This document shows, in pieces, positions 52,173 to 59,957 of a stretch of DNA of 64,000 nucleotides. Location: NCBI GenBank assembly GCA_030144965.1, contig JAMPUU010000024.1:372001-436000 (forward strand). The letters are read 5' to 3'. The translations under genes were made by a program, and so were the position numbers. The stretch's first letter is position 1; each line of letters begins with the position of its first letter. The stretch comes from Nitrospira sp. BO4. Lineage in GTDB: Bacteria; Nitrospirota; Nitrospiria; Nitrospirales; Nitrospiraceae. The notes below the pieces were generated by a model. It was given only the letters and a program-made list of their open reading frames with translations, did no database searches and was not told the DNA's origin.

Positions 52173-53315
52173 ATGCGCTGCTTGCCATCAATTCGCTTAG
52201 CCGTTTTGCTGATCGCCGCCACCTTGCCGTCCCATGTATCGGCAGCGGAGTTCGTCATCGCGGGGCCACGCGCTATGGGCATGGGTGGAGCCGGCGTCGC
52301 CGTCACGACGAACGCGCTCGCGACCTATTGGAACCCCGCCGGGTTGGCGATGACCCAAACCGTAGACATCCGTGTCCAGGGGGGAGGGATGGCATTCGAT
52401 CGACTCGGCCTGGGCGATGCGCTTCATGACCTGGAGAACTTCGATACGGGCGATACCACGCCGGGTAATTTGTCGAGGGCTCAGAGCATCGCCGATCGCA
52501 TCAATCGGTCAGGTGCGGCGATCTCGGTCAACGGGTCCGCCGGACTCTATGTGAAGGGACACCTTGGCGAACATGCGTTTGGATTCAACGTGTCCGACGT
52601 CGCAACCGGTGGCGGATTTGTCTCGACACCGGTCCAGGCGACCCAATCGGGGCCCGGCGCGCCCATCACCGTGGCGGGCCAGATGGCGCTTCGCGGGCTC
52701 GAAGCCAGACAGTTGGCCTTTTCCTATGCCTATGCCTTTTCCGATAAGACCTTTTCAATCGGGATGACCGTAAAGGTTATCCAAGGCGCCGCGTACCGTG
52801 GTTCGACCGACCTTCAAGGCGGGAGCGGTGTCAGCACAACCGATCACTTCGGCAAACCGAACATCTCAACGACCTACGGAATTGACATCGGAGCCATCTA
52901 TCGCCCATCCTCGTGGATCAGGTTTGGGATCGTCGCGAAGGACATCAACAAACCGACCTTCGATGCCGCAGAGGGCGGGGAATTAAAATTGGAACCACAG
53001 GTTCGCGCCGGCGTCGCGATCAATCCGTACTCCACGCTGACATTGACGGCCGATGTGGATGCGACTTCGAATAAGACGTTCGTCCCGGGAGTGAAAAGCC
53101 AGCTCCTGAGCTTGGGGCTCGAACAAACGATCTTGTCCGAGTTTCTGTCATTTAGAATCGGCACGTTCAAGAACATGCAGGATGCATCCACGCCCTTCGT
53201 TCCTACAGCGGGACTAGGGGTGCGATGGTTCTCATTCCGGGCGGACGCCGGAGGTGGGTACGACTTCCGTGAAAAGGGCGCCCTAGTTTCCGCCTCTGTT
53301 TCATTCACATTCTAA
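52173..53315 (+). CDS. Outer-membrane barrel protein, TraF_2/PorV-like
   Basis: 380 residues from the ATG at 52173, chosen for GAGGA upstream and the signal peptide MRCLPSIRLAVLLIAATLP. The mature part opens with EFVIAGPRAMGMGGAGVAVTTNALATYWNPAGLA, the hallmark of FadL/PorV-like barrels annotated as conjugal-transfer TraF_2. Many alternating strands follow, and the last residues are VSASVSFTF with a terminal Phe. There is no conjugation system nearby, so the TraF name should not be taken as function. It may be co-transcribed with the lipoprotein 15 bp downstream. Confidence 0.8.
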   Translation: MRCLPSIRLAVLLIAATLPSHVSAAEFVIAGPRAMGMGGAGVAVTTNALATYWNPAGLAMTQTVDIRVQGGGMAFDRLGLGDALHDLENFDTGDTTPGNLSRAQSIADRINRSGAAISVNGSAGLYVKGHLGEHAFGFNVSDVATGGGFVSTPVQATQSGPGAPITVAGQMALRGLEARQLAFSYAYAFSDKTFSIGMTVKVIQGAAYRGSTDLQGGSGVSTTDHFGKPNISTTYGIDIGAIYRPSSWIRFGIVAKDINKPTFDAAEGGELKLEPQVRAGVAINPYSTLTLTADVDATSNKTFVPGVKSQLLSLGLEQTILSEFLSFRIGTFKNMQDASTPFVPTAGLGVRWFSFRADAGGGYDFREKGALVSASVSFTF

Positions 53316-53330
53316 TGGTATACTAAACCA

Positions 53331-53936
53331 ATGTTGTCTCGAACATGTGTACGTCTGGCATCCGTAATGGCTCTGGCCTTGATGCTTGCAGGTTGTGGCG
53401 GCTTGCAGGAAGTGTGGGAAGGCCCCGGCGCCAGAGTCTTTCGACCGCAGAGCATCGCCGTGTTGCCGCCGATGGCGAGCCAATACGACAGCGCACGCGA
53501 GGATATTCAGGATGTCTTGGCCGGAGCGCTCAATCGTCAGGGGACCATCGAGAAGGTCATGTCGCCGGAAAACGTGACGGATATTTTTCAGGCCTCAAAA
53601 GAGGCGTTCGATTCACTGGTGTTTTATTTCTCCCGCCTCGAGATGACCGGTCAATCCGATAAGGATTCGGCCATCAAGCTCGGTAAAGCACTCAACGTCG
53701 ATTCCTTCCTGGTGGTCCGGGTCAATTCCTGGGAATACGTGCGGAAGGAAGGAGATAACGTCGGACGAGTGGGGTTGAGCCTGCGGCTGATCGATGCGGC
53801 GACCGGCACGACGGTCTGGAAAGCGCGCCATGAACGGTCCAACAGCTACATGTTCATCAAACCGAGCCTCAAAGACATCGCTAAAGAGCTCGCCGACGAG
53901 ATGATCAAATACATGCCGCCGCAGACCAAGCGCTGA
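53331..53936 (+). CDS. Lipoprotein of the DUF799/GNA1162 type
   Basis: 201 residues. Signal with lipobox LAGC near residue 22 (ASVMALALMLAGCGGLQ). The mature domain (SIAVLPPMASQYDSAREDIQDVLAGAL, NVDSFLVVRVNSWEYV, GLSLRLIDAATGTTVWKARHER) follows the CsgG-like N-terminal domain plan used by GNA1162-type lipoproteins, which are thought to act at the outer membrane. It begins 15 bp after the barrel gene. Its last 29 codons are copied 0.95 kb downstream, on the other side of the nucleotidyltransferase remnant. Confidence 0.82.
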   Translation: MLSRTCVRLASVMALALMLAGCGGLQEVWEGPGARVFRPQSIAVLPPMASQYDSAREDIQDVLAGALNRQGTIEKVMSPENVTDIFQASKEAFDSLVFYFSRLEMTGQSDKDSAIKLGKALNVDSFLVVRVNSWEYVRKEGDNVGRVGLSLRLIDAATGTTVWKARHERSNSYMFIKPSLKDIAKELADEMIKYMPPQTKR

Positions 53937-53948
53937 TCACAGCCGCTC
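53850..53948 (+). repeat. Direct repeat, left copy (3' end of the lipoprotein gene)
   Basis: This 99-bp segment, the last 29 codons of the lipoprotein gene with the first bases after its stop, recurs at 54805-54903 at roughly 90 percent identity in the same orientation. The two copies bracket the nucleotidyltransferase cassette. Confidence 0.85.
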
Positions 53949-54087
53949 CTCTCCCCTCTCAGATGTGGCCGTATGTCTCAAGCATCTTGGCCCCCTTGCT
54001 GATTCACCATGCGTCATGAGCAAGTCGGAGTGTGATGGTTCCTTTTCATCCTTTAAGGTTTCTGCTGACCCATGTATACTTAGAACC

Positions 54088-54270
54088 ATGAAGCTTCAAC
54101 ACTCGACCAGTTCGAAGCAGTATGGACGGCGACCGAGTAAATTGGGTCGACAGCTGTCCGATGAGAAGATCGAACGCGCTCGGCTTCAGACTCCTGAAGA
54201 ACGGCTGACCATCGCATTGCACCTCTCCGATGTCTGCTACGAATTGAACCGGTGTTCTCCAAAGCCCTAA
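54088..54270 (+). CDS. Small basic protein before the nucleotidyltransferase
   Basis: 60 residues from the ATG at 54088. Very basic at the start (MKLQHSTSSKQYGRRPSKLG) and helical later (SDEKIERARLQTPEERLTIALHLSDVCYELN). It overlaps the start of the nucleotidyltransferase remnant by 19 bp, the layout of a two-gene cassette such as an antitoxin followed by a nucleotidyltransferase toxin. That reading is inference; the protein itself is not recognised. Confidence 0.5.
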   Translation: MKLQHSTSSKQYGRRPSKLGRQLSDEKIERARLQTPEERLTIALHLSDVCYELNRCSPKP

Positions 54271-54795
54271 ACCGGCTTGTTGAACGTTTAGATCAAGCCC
54301 ACAGCGCTCGACTGCTTTCTTCTTATGCGTTGATCGGTGGCTTCGCCGTGTCGGCATGGGGTGTTGCGCGGGCCACGCAAGACATCGATCTGGCCGTCGC
54401 CCTCGGAACTTCGGAACCGCATGCCTTGGCCGTTTACCTAGGAGCCACATACGAACCTGGCGGCATAGATGCTACAAGGCGTCTTCCGCCTGAGCATGAC
54501 ATCCGAAGGACAAGACGTGCCGATTCAACTGATCGTACTGCCATCGAAGATGGCTGCTCTTGCTTTTAAGAACATTGAAAGACTAGACACGCTTGGCTGT
54601 TCAGTGCCGGTGGTGAACTGGAAATCGCTTGTCCTTTTGAAGCTTTTTGCTGGAGGACCCATCGATCTGCTGGACGCGAACAACATTGTGGCAGTGCGAA
54701 AGCCGGGCGTGAATGATCGGAACGAGCTTATTGAACTGGGAGATGCATTGGAACTTGGCCAAGAAGTACGAACCCTCCTGGATTCTGTCGCCTAG
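54252..54795 (+). pseudogene. Frameshifted nucleotidyltransferase
   Basis: The first half (54252 onward) reads SSYALIGGFAVSAWGVARATQDIDLAVAL, the GG...R.T.D.D site of minimal nucleotidyltransferases. The frame is then lost near 54470, and the rest of the protein continues one frame over (LQGVFRLSMTSEGQDVPIQLIVLP, FKNIERLDTLGCSVPVVNWKSLVLLKLFAGGPIDLLDANNIV). Joining the two gives about 180 residues of a plausible AbiEii/DUF6036-like enzyme. One base change or a sequencing error explains the break. Some relatives are toxins of abortive infection systems. Confidence 0.72.
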
Positions 54796-54804
54796 GTTAA
54801 CATC

Positions 54805-54903
54805 ATGTTCATTGTGCCAAGCCTCAAGGACATCGCCAAAGAGCTCGCCGACGAGATGATCAAATACATGCCTCCGCAGACCAAGCGCTGATCACAACCG
54901 CTC
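54805..54903 (+). repeat. Direct repeat, right copy (fragment of the lipoprotein gene)
   Basis: A second, slightly changed copy of 53850-53948. Its reading frame is kept (ATG 54805 to TGA 54891, 29 codons), ending KYMPPQTKR like the intact gene, but it has no promoter or signal sequence and cannot make a working protein. It marks the right edge of the inserted segment. Confidence 0.85.
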
Positions 54904-54995
54904 TGCTACAACTGGAAGACCTAAAAAAGACTCCCGGTACCTGTTCTTGGTCCCCTGGGTTACCACACTTCTTCACCTCACGCCGCTCCGCATCG

Positions 54996-55586
54996 TTATT
55001 TGCGGATGTGATTCCCCGGTTCAAAGTCTTCAGCAAAGTCCCGTAGCATTTTTTCCACATCGCGCCAGATCTCGTCCTCGCTGAGGGATTCCACGACGAT
55101 CGGCAAGGGTAGCGCCCGGCTCCATGTGACTGTCCGCGATATCCATATCGGGGACTCCTTCACCGGCAATCGCGGAATCACGACTTTCTCCAAGAGTTCA
55201 AGCTTGCGGATATAGAGTTTCTTGCCGGGGCAGAGTTTCAAGTCTCTTGGAACAGCTGGAGTCTTGCTAGTATCAATAACTGACCATTCACCCAAGTCGA
55301 TGACCCTCACCGTGAGTTGAAGCCATGGCGGAAGCTTATCCAATGGAAGTTGCGTATTCAGATGCGCAGCGATGCGAACGCCGGCGTCTCGTAAGATGCG
55401 CAGCGCCTGCTCTTTTTTCGGGGCAAGAAATTGGGGGACATCGAAATCGAATTCGATCTCCGTCTCGCGTAAATTTTCAAGCACCGGGTACTGCGCATTG
55501 GCGAATGAAGGGACACAGACCACGACCCCCAACAGCAGTGTCCCGAAGAGACAGGCGCCGCGGCGAAAGGTGGCATGGTTGTTCAT
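54996..55586 (-). CDS. Exported protein of unknown function
   Basis: 196 residues. Signal peptide ACLFGTLLLGVVVCVPSFANA, then a mature domain with mixed strands and helices (IEFDFDVPQFLAPKKEQALRIL, WLQLTVRVIDLGEW, CPGKKLYIRKLELLEKVVI, WISRTVTWSRALPL) and a helical acidic end (EDEIWRDVEKMLRDFAEDFE). No family recognised. Its ATG overlaps the previous reading frame by four bases. Confidence 0.65.
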   Translation of the reverse strand: MNNHATFRRGACLFGTLLLGVVVCVPSFANAQYPVLENLRETEIEFDFDVPQFLAPKKEQALRILRDAGVRIAAHLNTQLPLDKLPPWLQLTVRVIDLGEWSVIDTSKTPAVPRDLKLCPGKKLYIRKLELLEKVVIPRLPVKESPIWISRTVTWSRALPLPIVVESLSEDEIWRDVEKMLRDFAEDFEPGNHIRK

Positions 55587-55937
55587 GGTTTTGTCCCCAG
55601 CAAATGTGGTGGCGCAGGATCAACATACCCAGAAGATCCGACGTCACAAGGATTGCATCCAGTCGGAGCACCTCCAGGTGGGTAGGGCGTAATAAATCGT
55701 GAGGTGGTTTGATAGTCAAGCGTCAACCTAAAATAGCGAAATTGAGTATACGCGGAGATATCGATCGGGCTCAAAAAGATGGCGCCGCCTGGTTGGACCA
55801 CCCCGGTCGTGCTCCCGATCGTATTTATGGTCCACATTGATGGTGCAGATGAACACGGTTCCAAAGTCTAAGCCGTAAATTGATGAGCGTAGCGTGTCAC
55901 CCGCTTCAGCCACTTCTAGGCCTATCAAAGACAGCAC
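55583..55937 (-). pseudogene. Probable frameshifted gene of unknown function
   Basis: Two overlapping frames each look like half a protein. From GTG 55937 the product reads LIGLEVAEAGDTLRSSIYGLDFGTVFICTINVD and then loses coding character; in the next frame, up to the stop at 55583, it reads INTIGSTTGVVQPGGAIFLSPIDISAYTQFRYFRLTLDY. A single indel near 55830-55850 would join them into about 115 residues. The C-terminal frame overlaps the next gene's start by four bases, which supports it as the original frame. Confidence 0.45.
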
Positions 55938-55977
55938 AATTTAAAGGACAAGGATAAGAAGCAGGATCGTTGGAGTA

Positions 55978-56163
55978 TTAGTCTCTTTTCCCATTCGCAT
56001 ACGAATAATCTTGGATGAAACCATCTATAAGAGAATCCAAATCTCTTTCAAGCTGTTCAATGGTCGGTCTGTCGGACACAACGGACACGGAATTCACCGC
56101 CGTCGGATCATCAGAATCTCCGAGCAAACGGTCTCCACTATCCCCACCATATATGGCTGACAT
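55978..56163 (-). CDS. Possible small protein of unknown function
   Basis: 61 residues, MSAIYGGDSGDRLLGDSDDP followed by an amphipathic helix IEQLERDLDSLIDGFIQDY. Composition is protein-like, but it begins exactly where similarity of the broken propeller copy ends, so it may be the tail of another gene joined to that fragment by a deletion. No ribosome site is evident. Confidence 0.33.
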   Translation of the reverse strand: MSAIYGGDSGDRLLGDSDDPTAVNSVSVVSDRPTIEQLERDLDSLIDGFIQDYSYANGKRD

Positions 56164-56448
56164 GACACTGTATGAATACGTTTCTGGAGACTGGGCTCTA
56201 TCGGCGAGAGATCAATCCGCTGAAGGTCCTTTGGCCTGGTTGGATCGAGATAATAGAGTCCTTCCAAATCCGACTCATCCGAGCCTTGACGTGGAACACG
56301 TTTCTCAACAAGGAAGTGGGTATCATCCACCCAGCAGCCCCCCCCTGTGATCCCCGTGTTAACGGTCGCTCGTGGCTTCCGCGGTCAGTCTGGAGCAGAA
56401 CAGGCTTCCTGCGAGAACAAGGCAGATACTGATAAGTTTCCATTGCAT
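56150..56448 (-). pseudogene. Broken, truncated copy of the exported propeller-like gene
   Basis: From ATG 56448 the product reads MQWKLISICLVLAGSLFCSRLTAEA and then meets a TAA after about 30 codons; after a run of seven G the other frame continues GCWVDDTHFLVEKRVPRQG, DLEGLYYLDPTRP and LSPIEPSLQKRIHTVSCQ. Each piece matches the intact gene at 57053-58243 (MQWKYIGIYLVLAGSLLCS, CWLDDSHFVVQKNVPRQG, DLEGLYILDPRHP, WQVTCQ). Similarity also covers some 30 bases before the ATG. Everything after residue 110 of the intact protein is missing. Confidence 0.85.
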
Positions 56449-56474
56449 GGCATCACTCCAGTTTCTGACGTGCG

Positions 56475-57056
56475 TCAGTGCGCTGTCACCGCCAATGACC
56501 ATTCCACATGATGCTCGCCCACGATCACAGACGTACGATCCGTCGGCGCGCCGCCTAACACACGGCTAATACCCGGCGCGTTGAAGGTGGTGAAGTGGAG
56601 TTGGTTAAGGTTCGGTTGATAGAGGATGTTTCCCGTCAGGGTTTGAGCGATGGTATTAATGCGATTTACATTGGTGTCATTTACTGCCCATTGAACAAGA
56701 GCACCACCTAAACTGTGTCCGACTAGCTCTACGTTGCGGTGCGCAATCAACTCATTCGCCAGCCATTCATTCACAATTGGCGACGCTTCGCCGAATTGCG
56801 CTCTCCCAATATCGGACAAATCCGCGAAGAGATCTTTCATGTTTACGAGCGTCATCTCGGTTCCGCGAAACGCTAAAATGCGAGTGCCGTCATTAGATCC
56901 CACAGGTTTTAGTGCGTATGCATAGAAGCCGCTACTGAGACTTAATTCTCCTGTGTCATTAAAGGTTGTGTCCAACTCCCAACCAATAGGGATCACACGG
57001 TCATATGCATCAGCTGCAATCTCTCGTGCAAAATTAAGCGAAACAAAACTGCTCAT
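56475..57056 (-). CDS. Lipase class 3-like alpha/beta hydrolase, possibly shortened
   Basis: 193 residues. The nucleophile elbow GHSLGGALVQW (Ser) sits after LIAHRNVELV, and the lid-side strand RILAFRGTEMTLVNMKDLFADL is the class 3 lipase signature. A late His (HHVEW) could be the catalytic one. The protein is shorter than typical members and stops just where the duplicated block begins, so its C-terminus may have been replaced. Its ATG overlaps the stop of the propeller-like gene (ATGA); no signal peptide is seen, though the partner is exported. Confidence 0.75.
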   Translation of the reverse strand: MSSFVSLNFAREIAADAYDRVIPIGWELDTTFNDTGELSLSSGFYAYALKPVGSNDGTRILAFRGTEMTLVNMKDLFADLSDIGRAQFGEASPIVNEWLANELIAHRNVELVGHSLGGALVQWAVNDTNVNRINTIAQTLTGNILYQPNLNQLHFTTFNAPGISRVLGGAPTDRTSVIVGEHHVEWSLAVTAH

Positions 57057-58243
57057 TGCTTAACTCCTTTTGATTGAGCGATGAATAGAGTGCCCGAACG
57101 ACTAAAAGCGACACTCTTACCGTCTTGTGATGCTTTAGGCGCTTCATCATTTAGGTACGCTGCCGGCGTGGTAACATGCTCAAGTTGCTTTGCCATTACA
57201 TGAAATTTCCAAATGCCACTATAAGGATGCCGCGCACCGGCGACAAAGAAGTAAAGGCTGCCATCGAAATCAACGCTTATGTCCGAAATAGAATTCTTGA
57301 ACTTCCCGCCCTGGTTAAATGCTAATACTTCCTCCCAATGATGTTCTTTCCCGTCTAATGGATACCGGCAGATGTAAGGTGCATCATCAAATTGCTGACT
57401 TTTCTTTCTGCAGGCTGCATACAAATCTGTTTCATTTGGAGCAATGGCCACTCCACGAGCCGCTACTATTGTATAAACTGGGTCCTCACCTAAGTTCGCC
57501 ACGATTTGGCCTAAAAGATCTCTCAAGAAAATCGTATGAGTTAACGACTTACCATCTTTCCCAGACAACGGCTTTCGAGGATTGGGAGCAAACTTCGCCT
57601 TTCCATCTTCCCCTCGCACTCGAATTGCTTTCTCCCATCGATACTCACTCAAAACAAACTTAGACAACAGCCAATGCCTTTCCAGCCATGAATCCCAACA
57701 CAGCACTTTGAATCCAGCCTTGGCATCTGCGAGCAAACAATCGTCACTGCCTTCAAACACACCTTGTAATGGCCCGCCATCCATCACTGCTCGATGGCTA
57801 TTGCCCAACACATATCGTCCTTGCAGACTCACTCGTGGAGCACGCATATCCTCGATGAGCTCGGGCTCTTCTCCGATTCTCAGGCGGTAGAGGCGCGAAC
57901 TACCTTTCTTGGAACCAGGTACAAGGAAGGTAATATTTCCATCCTGACAGGTCACTTGCCACACTCGTGTTTTAGCTCTCGGCTCTAGCGAAGCAAGTGA
58001 GATAGGCTTGAGAGCACCGGGATGCCGAGGATCAAGAATGTACAGTCCCTCTAAGTCAAACCCTGGTGATCCTTGGCGTGGGACATTCTTTTGGACCACA
58101 AAATGGCTATCGTCTAACCAACATCCACCGCCCTTGATCCCCGTGTTAATGATCTCGTAGTCGCTCTTGGCTTCCGCGGTCAGCCTGGAGCAGAGCAGGC
58201 TTCCCGCGAGAACAAGGTAGATACCGATATATTTCCATTGCAT
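57053..58243 (-). CDS. Exported propeller-like protein of unknown function
   Basis: 396 residues from the ATG at 58243, equal to the start of the broken copy. Signal peptide MQWKYIGIYLVLAGSLLCS, possibly with a lipobox-like end, then repeated strand groups with Asp/Gly turns (LEGLYILDPRHPG, RLYRLRIGEEPELIEDM, VAIAPNETDLYAACRK, DISVDFDGSLYFFVAG, APKASQDGKSVAFSRSGTLFIA), as in TolB/PD40 beta-propellers. I cannot assign an activity. It is followed by the lipase-like gene in a coupled pair and by its own truncated duplicate. Confidence 0.72.
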   Translation of the reverse strand: MQWKYIGIYLVLAGSLLCSRLTAEAKSDYEIINTGIKGGGCWLDDSHFVVQKNVPRQGSPGFDLEGLYILDPRHPGALKPISLASLEPRAKTRVWQVTCQDGNITFLVPGSKKGSSRLYRLRIGEEPELIEDMRAPRVSLQGRYVLGNSHRAVMDGGPLQGVFEGSDDCLLADAKAGFKVLCWDSWLERHWLLSKFVLSEYRWEKAIRVRGEDGKAKFAPNPRKPLSGKDGKSLTHTIFLRDLLGQIVANLGEDPVYTIVAARGVAIAPNETDLYAACRKKSQQFDDAPYICRYPLDGKEHHWEEVLAFNQGGKFKNSISDISVDFDGSLYFFVAGARHPYSGIWKFHVMAKQLEHVTTPAAYLNDEAPKASQDGKSVAFSRSGTLFIAQSKGVKQ

Positions 58244-58338
58244 GGCGTCACTCCAGTTCCTGACGTGCAATAGTGCGTGTGAAAAAGTGCATAGCTCGCA
58301 CAGCGATCGTCACCATACGTCCAGCCACCTTCCGTGAT

Positions 58339-58662
58339 CTATCCTTTTGTCTTCGGCGCCTGCGCAGTCCGCAAATTCCCCAACATCTGCTGAATCTGTC
58401 GCTGTAAGCGTGTGAGTGCGCCAGCATCCATTGCCACGCGCGTGACAAGATGCCCCTCGACACCTTTCGGAGTCGCCTGGCCGTCTTTTGCCGTCTTCGC
58501 AATCGCGGCAAGCAACGTGGGCTCGATGAAGCCAAAGTCCAAATAGGCGATGCCCTGTGCGCTCCCGACATTGGTGTAGTTGGCCGCACGGGGGTGGGCC
58601 GAAGAATCAGAAGGTTTCAACCGGATGTTTAACGCAATGGTCGTGTCTTTCTGCTCGCTCAT
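58339..58662 (-). CDS. Small protein of unknown function
   Basis: 107 residues from the ATG at 58662 with GGAG upstream. Sequence suggests an alpha/beta fold: TTIALNIRLKPSD, IAYLDFGFIEPTLLAAIAKTA, VEGHLVTRVAMDAGALTRLQRQIQQMLG. No signal peptide. I do not recognise the family. It is separated from the propeller-like gene by about 95 bp. Confidence 0.6.
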   Translation of the reverse strand: MSEQKDTTIALNIRLKPSDSSAHPRAANYTNVGSAQGIAYLDFGFIEPTLLAAIAKTAKDGQATPKGVEGHLVTRVAMDAGALTRLQRQIQQMLGNLRTAQAPKTKG

Positions 58663-58697
58663 CAACGCACACTCCTTGACAGTGGGTGACAGACCTG

Positions 58698-58762
58698 AAG
58701 AATAGATATAGTAAGCTTAAACACTCACGTGTCTATTCTTAATTATAAAGTGGCGTGAGTGT
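58698..58762. promoter_or_regulatory. Two interleaved perfect 9-bp inverted repeats
   Basis: AAGAATAGA (58698-58706) pairs with TCTATTCTT (58732-58740), and ACACTCACG (58721-58729) pairs with CGTGAGTGT (58754-58762). Each repeat has one arm inside the other's loop, the order needed for a pseudoknot or for two mutually exclusive hairpins. The stretch is AT-rich and lies between two divergent genes, so paired operator sites are equally possible. Confidence 0.5.
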
Positions 58763-58851
58763 AGTGGGGCAGTCAGTTATCTGTCAAGATCAAAGTCCTA
58801 TGAATCGGCTCCTAGAGCCACTTTAATGGCACTATACGAAAGTGTGGAGAG

Positions 58852-59157
58852 ATGAAACGTGTACAGGGTAGGAGTATTACACCGGGTCTAAACGACGCTG
58901 ACATCTCGCCCTATTGGCCGGACGACCCTCAGCGGTGGCCCCATACATGCGGACAGTGCTACGCCTTCACTCGCGGACGCCAGGATGCCACAGTACAGAT
59001 ACGTTGGTCTGAAATGTTCTGTCAGCAGGACGACTTCGCGCTGAGCGCAATCGGAAGAACATTTACAGCTGGGGGTAAAATATTGGAGGGCTCGCGACCG
59101 GAGAAATGTATGGGCTTCCAGGGTCTTCGGATGGCGTGTGGCCGAACGGCTATCTAG
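58852..59157 (+). CDS. Possible small protein of unknown function
   Basis: 101 residues, ATG at 58852 after GGAGAG. Four or five cysteines (CGQCYAF, MFCQQ, EKCMGF, MACGR) could bind metal, but the spacing fits no known ribbon. Composition is ordinary and no domain is recognised. It ends four bases into the convergent trpA gene. Confidence 0.4.
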   Translation: MKRVQGRSITPGLNDADISPYWPDDPQRWPHTCGQCYAFTRGRQDATVQIRWSEMFCQQDDFALSAIGRTFTAGGKILEGSRPEKCMGFQGLRMACGRTAI

Positions 59158-59957
59158 GCAGGCACCATCGCCGCTTTGAGCGAGCGGACGAACTCAGCGA
59201 CATGTCGGACCATGGCGGGATCCTGTTGATGGGACGCGATGCGTTTCACGATGGCGCTGCCGACGATCACCCCGTCGGCCATCTTTGACACCTTCGCCGC
59301 ATCCTCCGGAGTCGCCACGCCGAATCCGACTGCGACGGGCGTGGCGGAGACCTTCCGCAGCTTTTCGATATTCTGTCCTATGTCTCCGACGTTGCTGAGC
59401 TTCGCCCCGGTAATGCCGGTCAGCGAAACATAGTACACGAAGCCATGCGACTCCTTCGCCACGAGTTTTCGCCGATCGGCCGTACTGGTCGGCGCGAGCA
59501 AGAAGATGAGCGGCAGCCCGGCTGCGTCCGCCGGCGCCTTGAGGGGTCCCGCTTCGTCCGGCGGCATATCGGGCACGATCAGTCCATCCACTCCCGCTGC
59601 CTGCGCCGCGCGGCAAAACTTTTCACAACCCATCGCATGGATGGAGTTGTAGTACAGCATCAGGATGATGGGGATATTTGTCCGCTGCCTGAGTGAGGTG
59701 ATGGAGGCCAGGATCTGCCGAAGAGACGTGCCGTTCCGCAGCGCGCGCTCCGCAGCCTGCTGAATTACCGGCCCGTCGGCGATCGGGTCCGAAAAGGGGA
59801 CGCCCAGTTCGATGATGTCGGCCCCCGCCTGCTCCAACGCCACTACCAACTGTTCCGTTTCAGCGAGTCCCGGATCTCCTGCCATCAGGTAGGCAATGAG
59901 CGCTTTCTGCCCTCGCTTGCGCAGATCATTGAATCTAGCTTCCAGCCGCCCGGTCAT
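59154..59957 (-). CDS. trpA: Tryptophan synthase alpha subunit
   Basis: 267 residues, TIM barrel. It cleaves indole-3-glycerol phosphate to indole and glyceraldehyde 3-phosphate. Catalytic Glu and Asp are in [21 protein letters not shown]; the phosphate loops [14 protein letters not shown] and [13 protein letters not shown] are intact. Indole passes to TrpB in the alpha2-beta2 complex. Its ATG overlaps the trpB stop by four bases, giving the coupled translation expected for equal subunits. Last gene of the trp unit. Confidence 0.97.
   Translation of the reverse strand: MTGRLEARFNDLRKRGQKALIAYLMAGDPGLAETEQLVVALEQAGADIIELGVPFSDPIADGPVIQQAAERALRNGTSLRQILASITSLRQRTNIPIILMLYYNSIHAMGCEKFCRAAQAAGVDGLIVPDMPPDEAGPLKAPADAAGLPLIFLLAPTSTADRRKLVAKESHGFVYYVSLTGITGAKLSNVGDIGQNIEKLRKVSATPVAVGFGVATPEDAAKVSKMADGVIVGSAIVKRIASHQQDPAMVRHVAEFVRSLKAAMVPA

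Noticed and set aside
52173..53315. Conjugation function suggested by the TraF_2 name
   Set aside because: No conjugation genes are nearby, and the protein is a FadL/PorV-like barrel; the name is historical.
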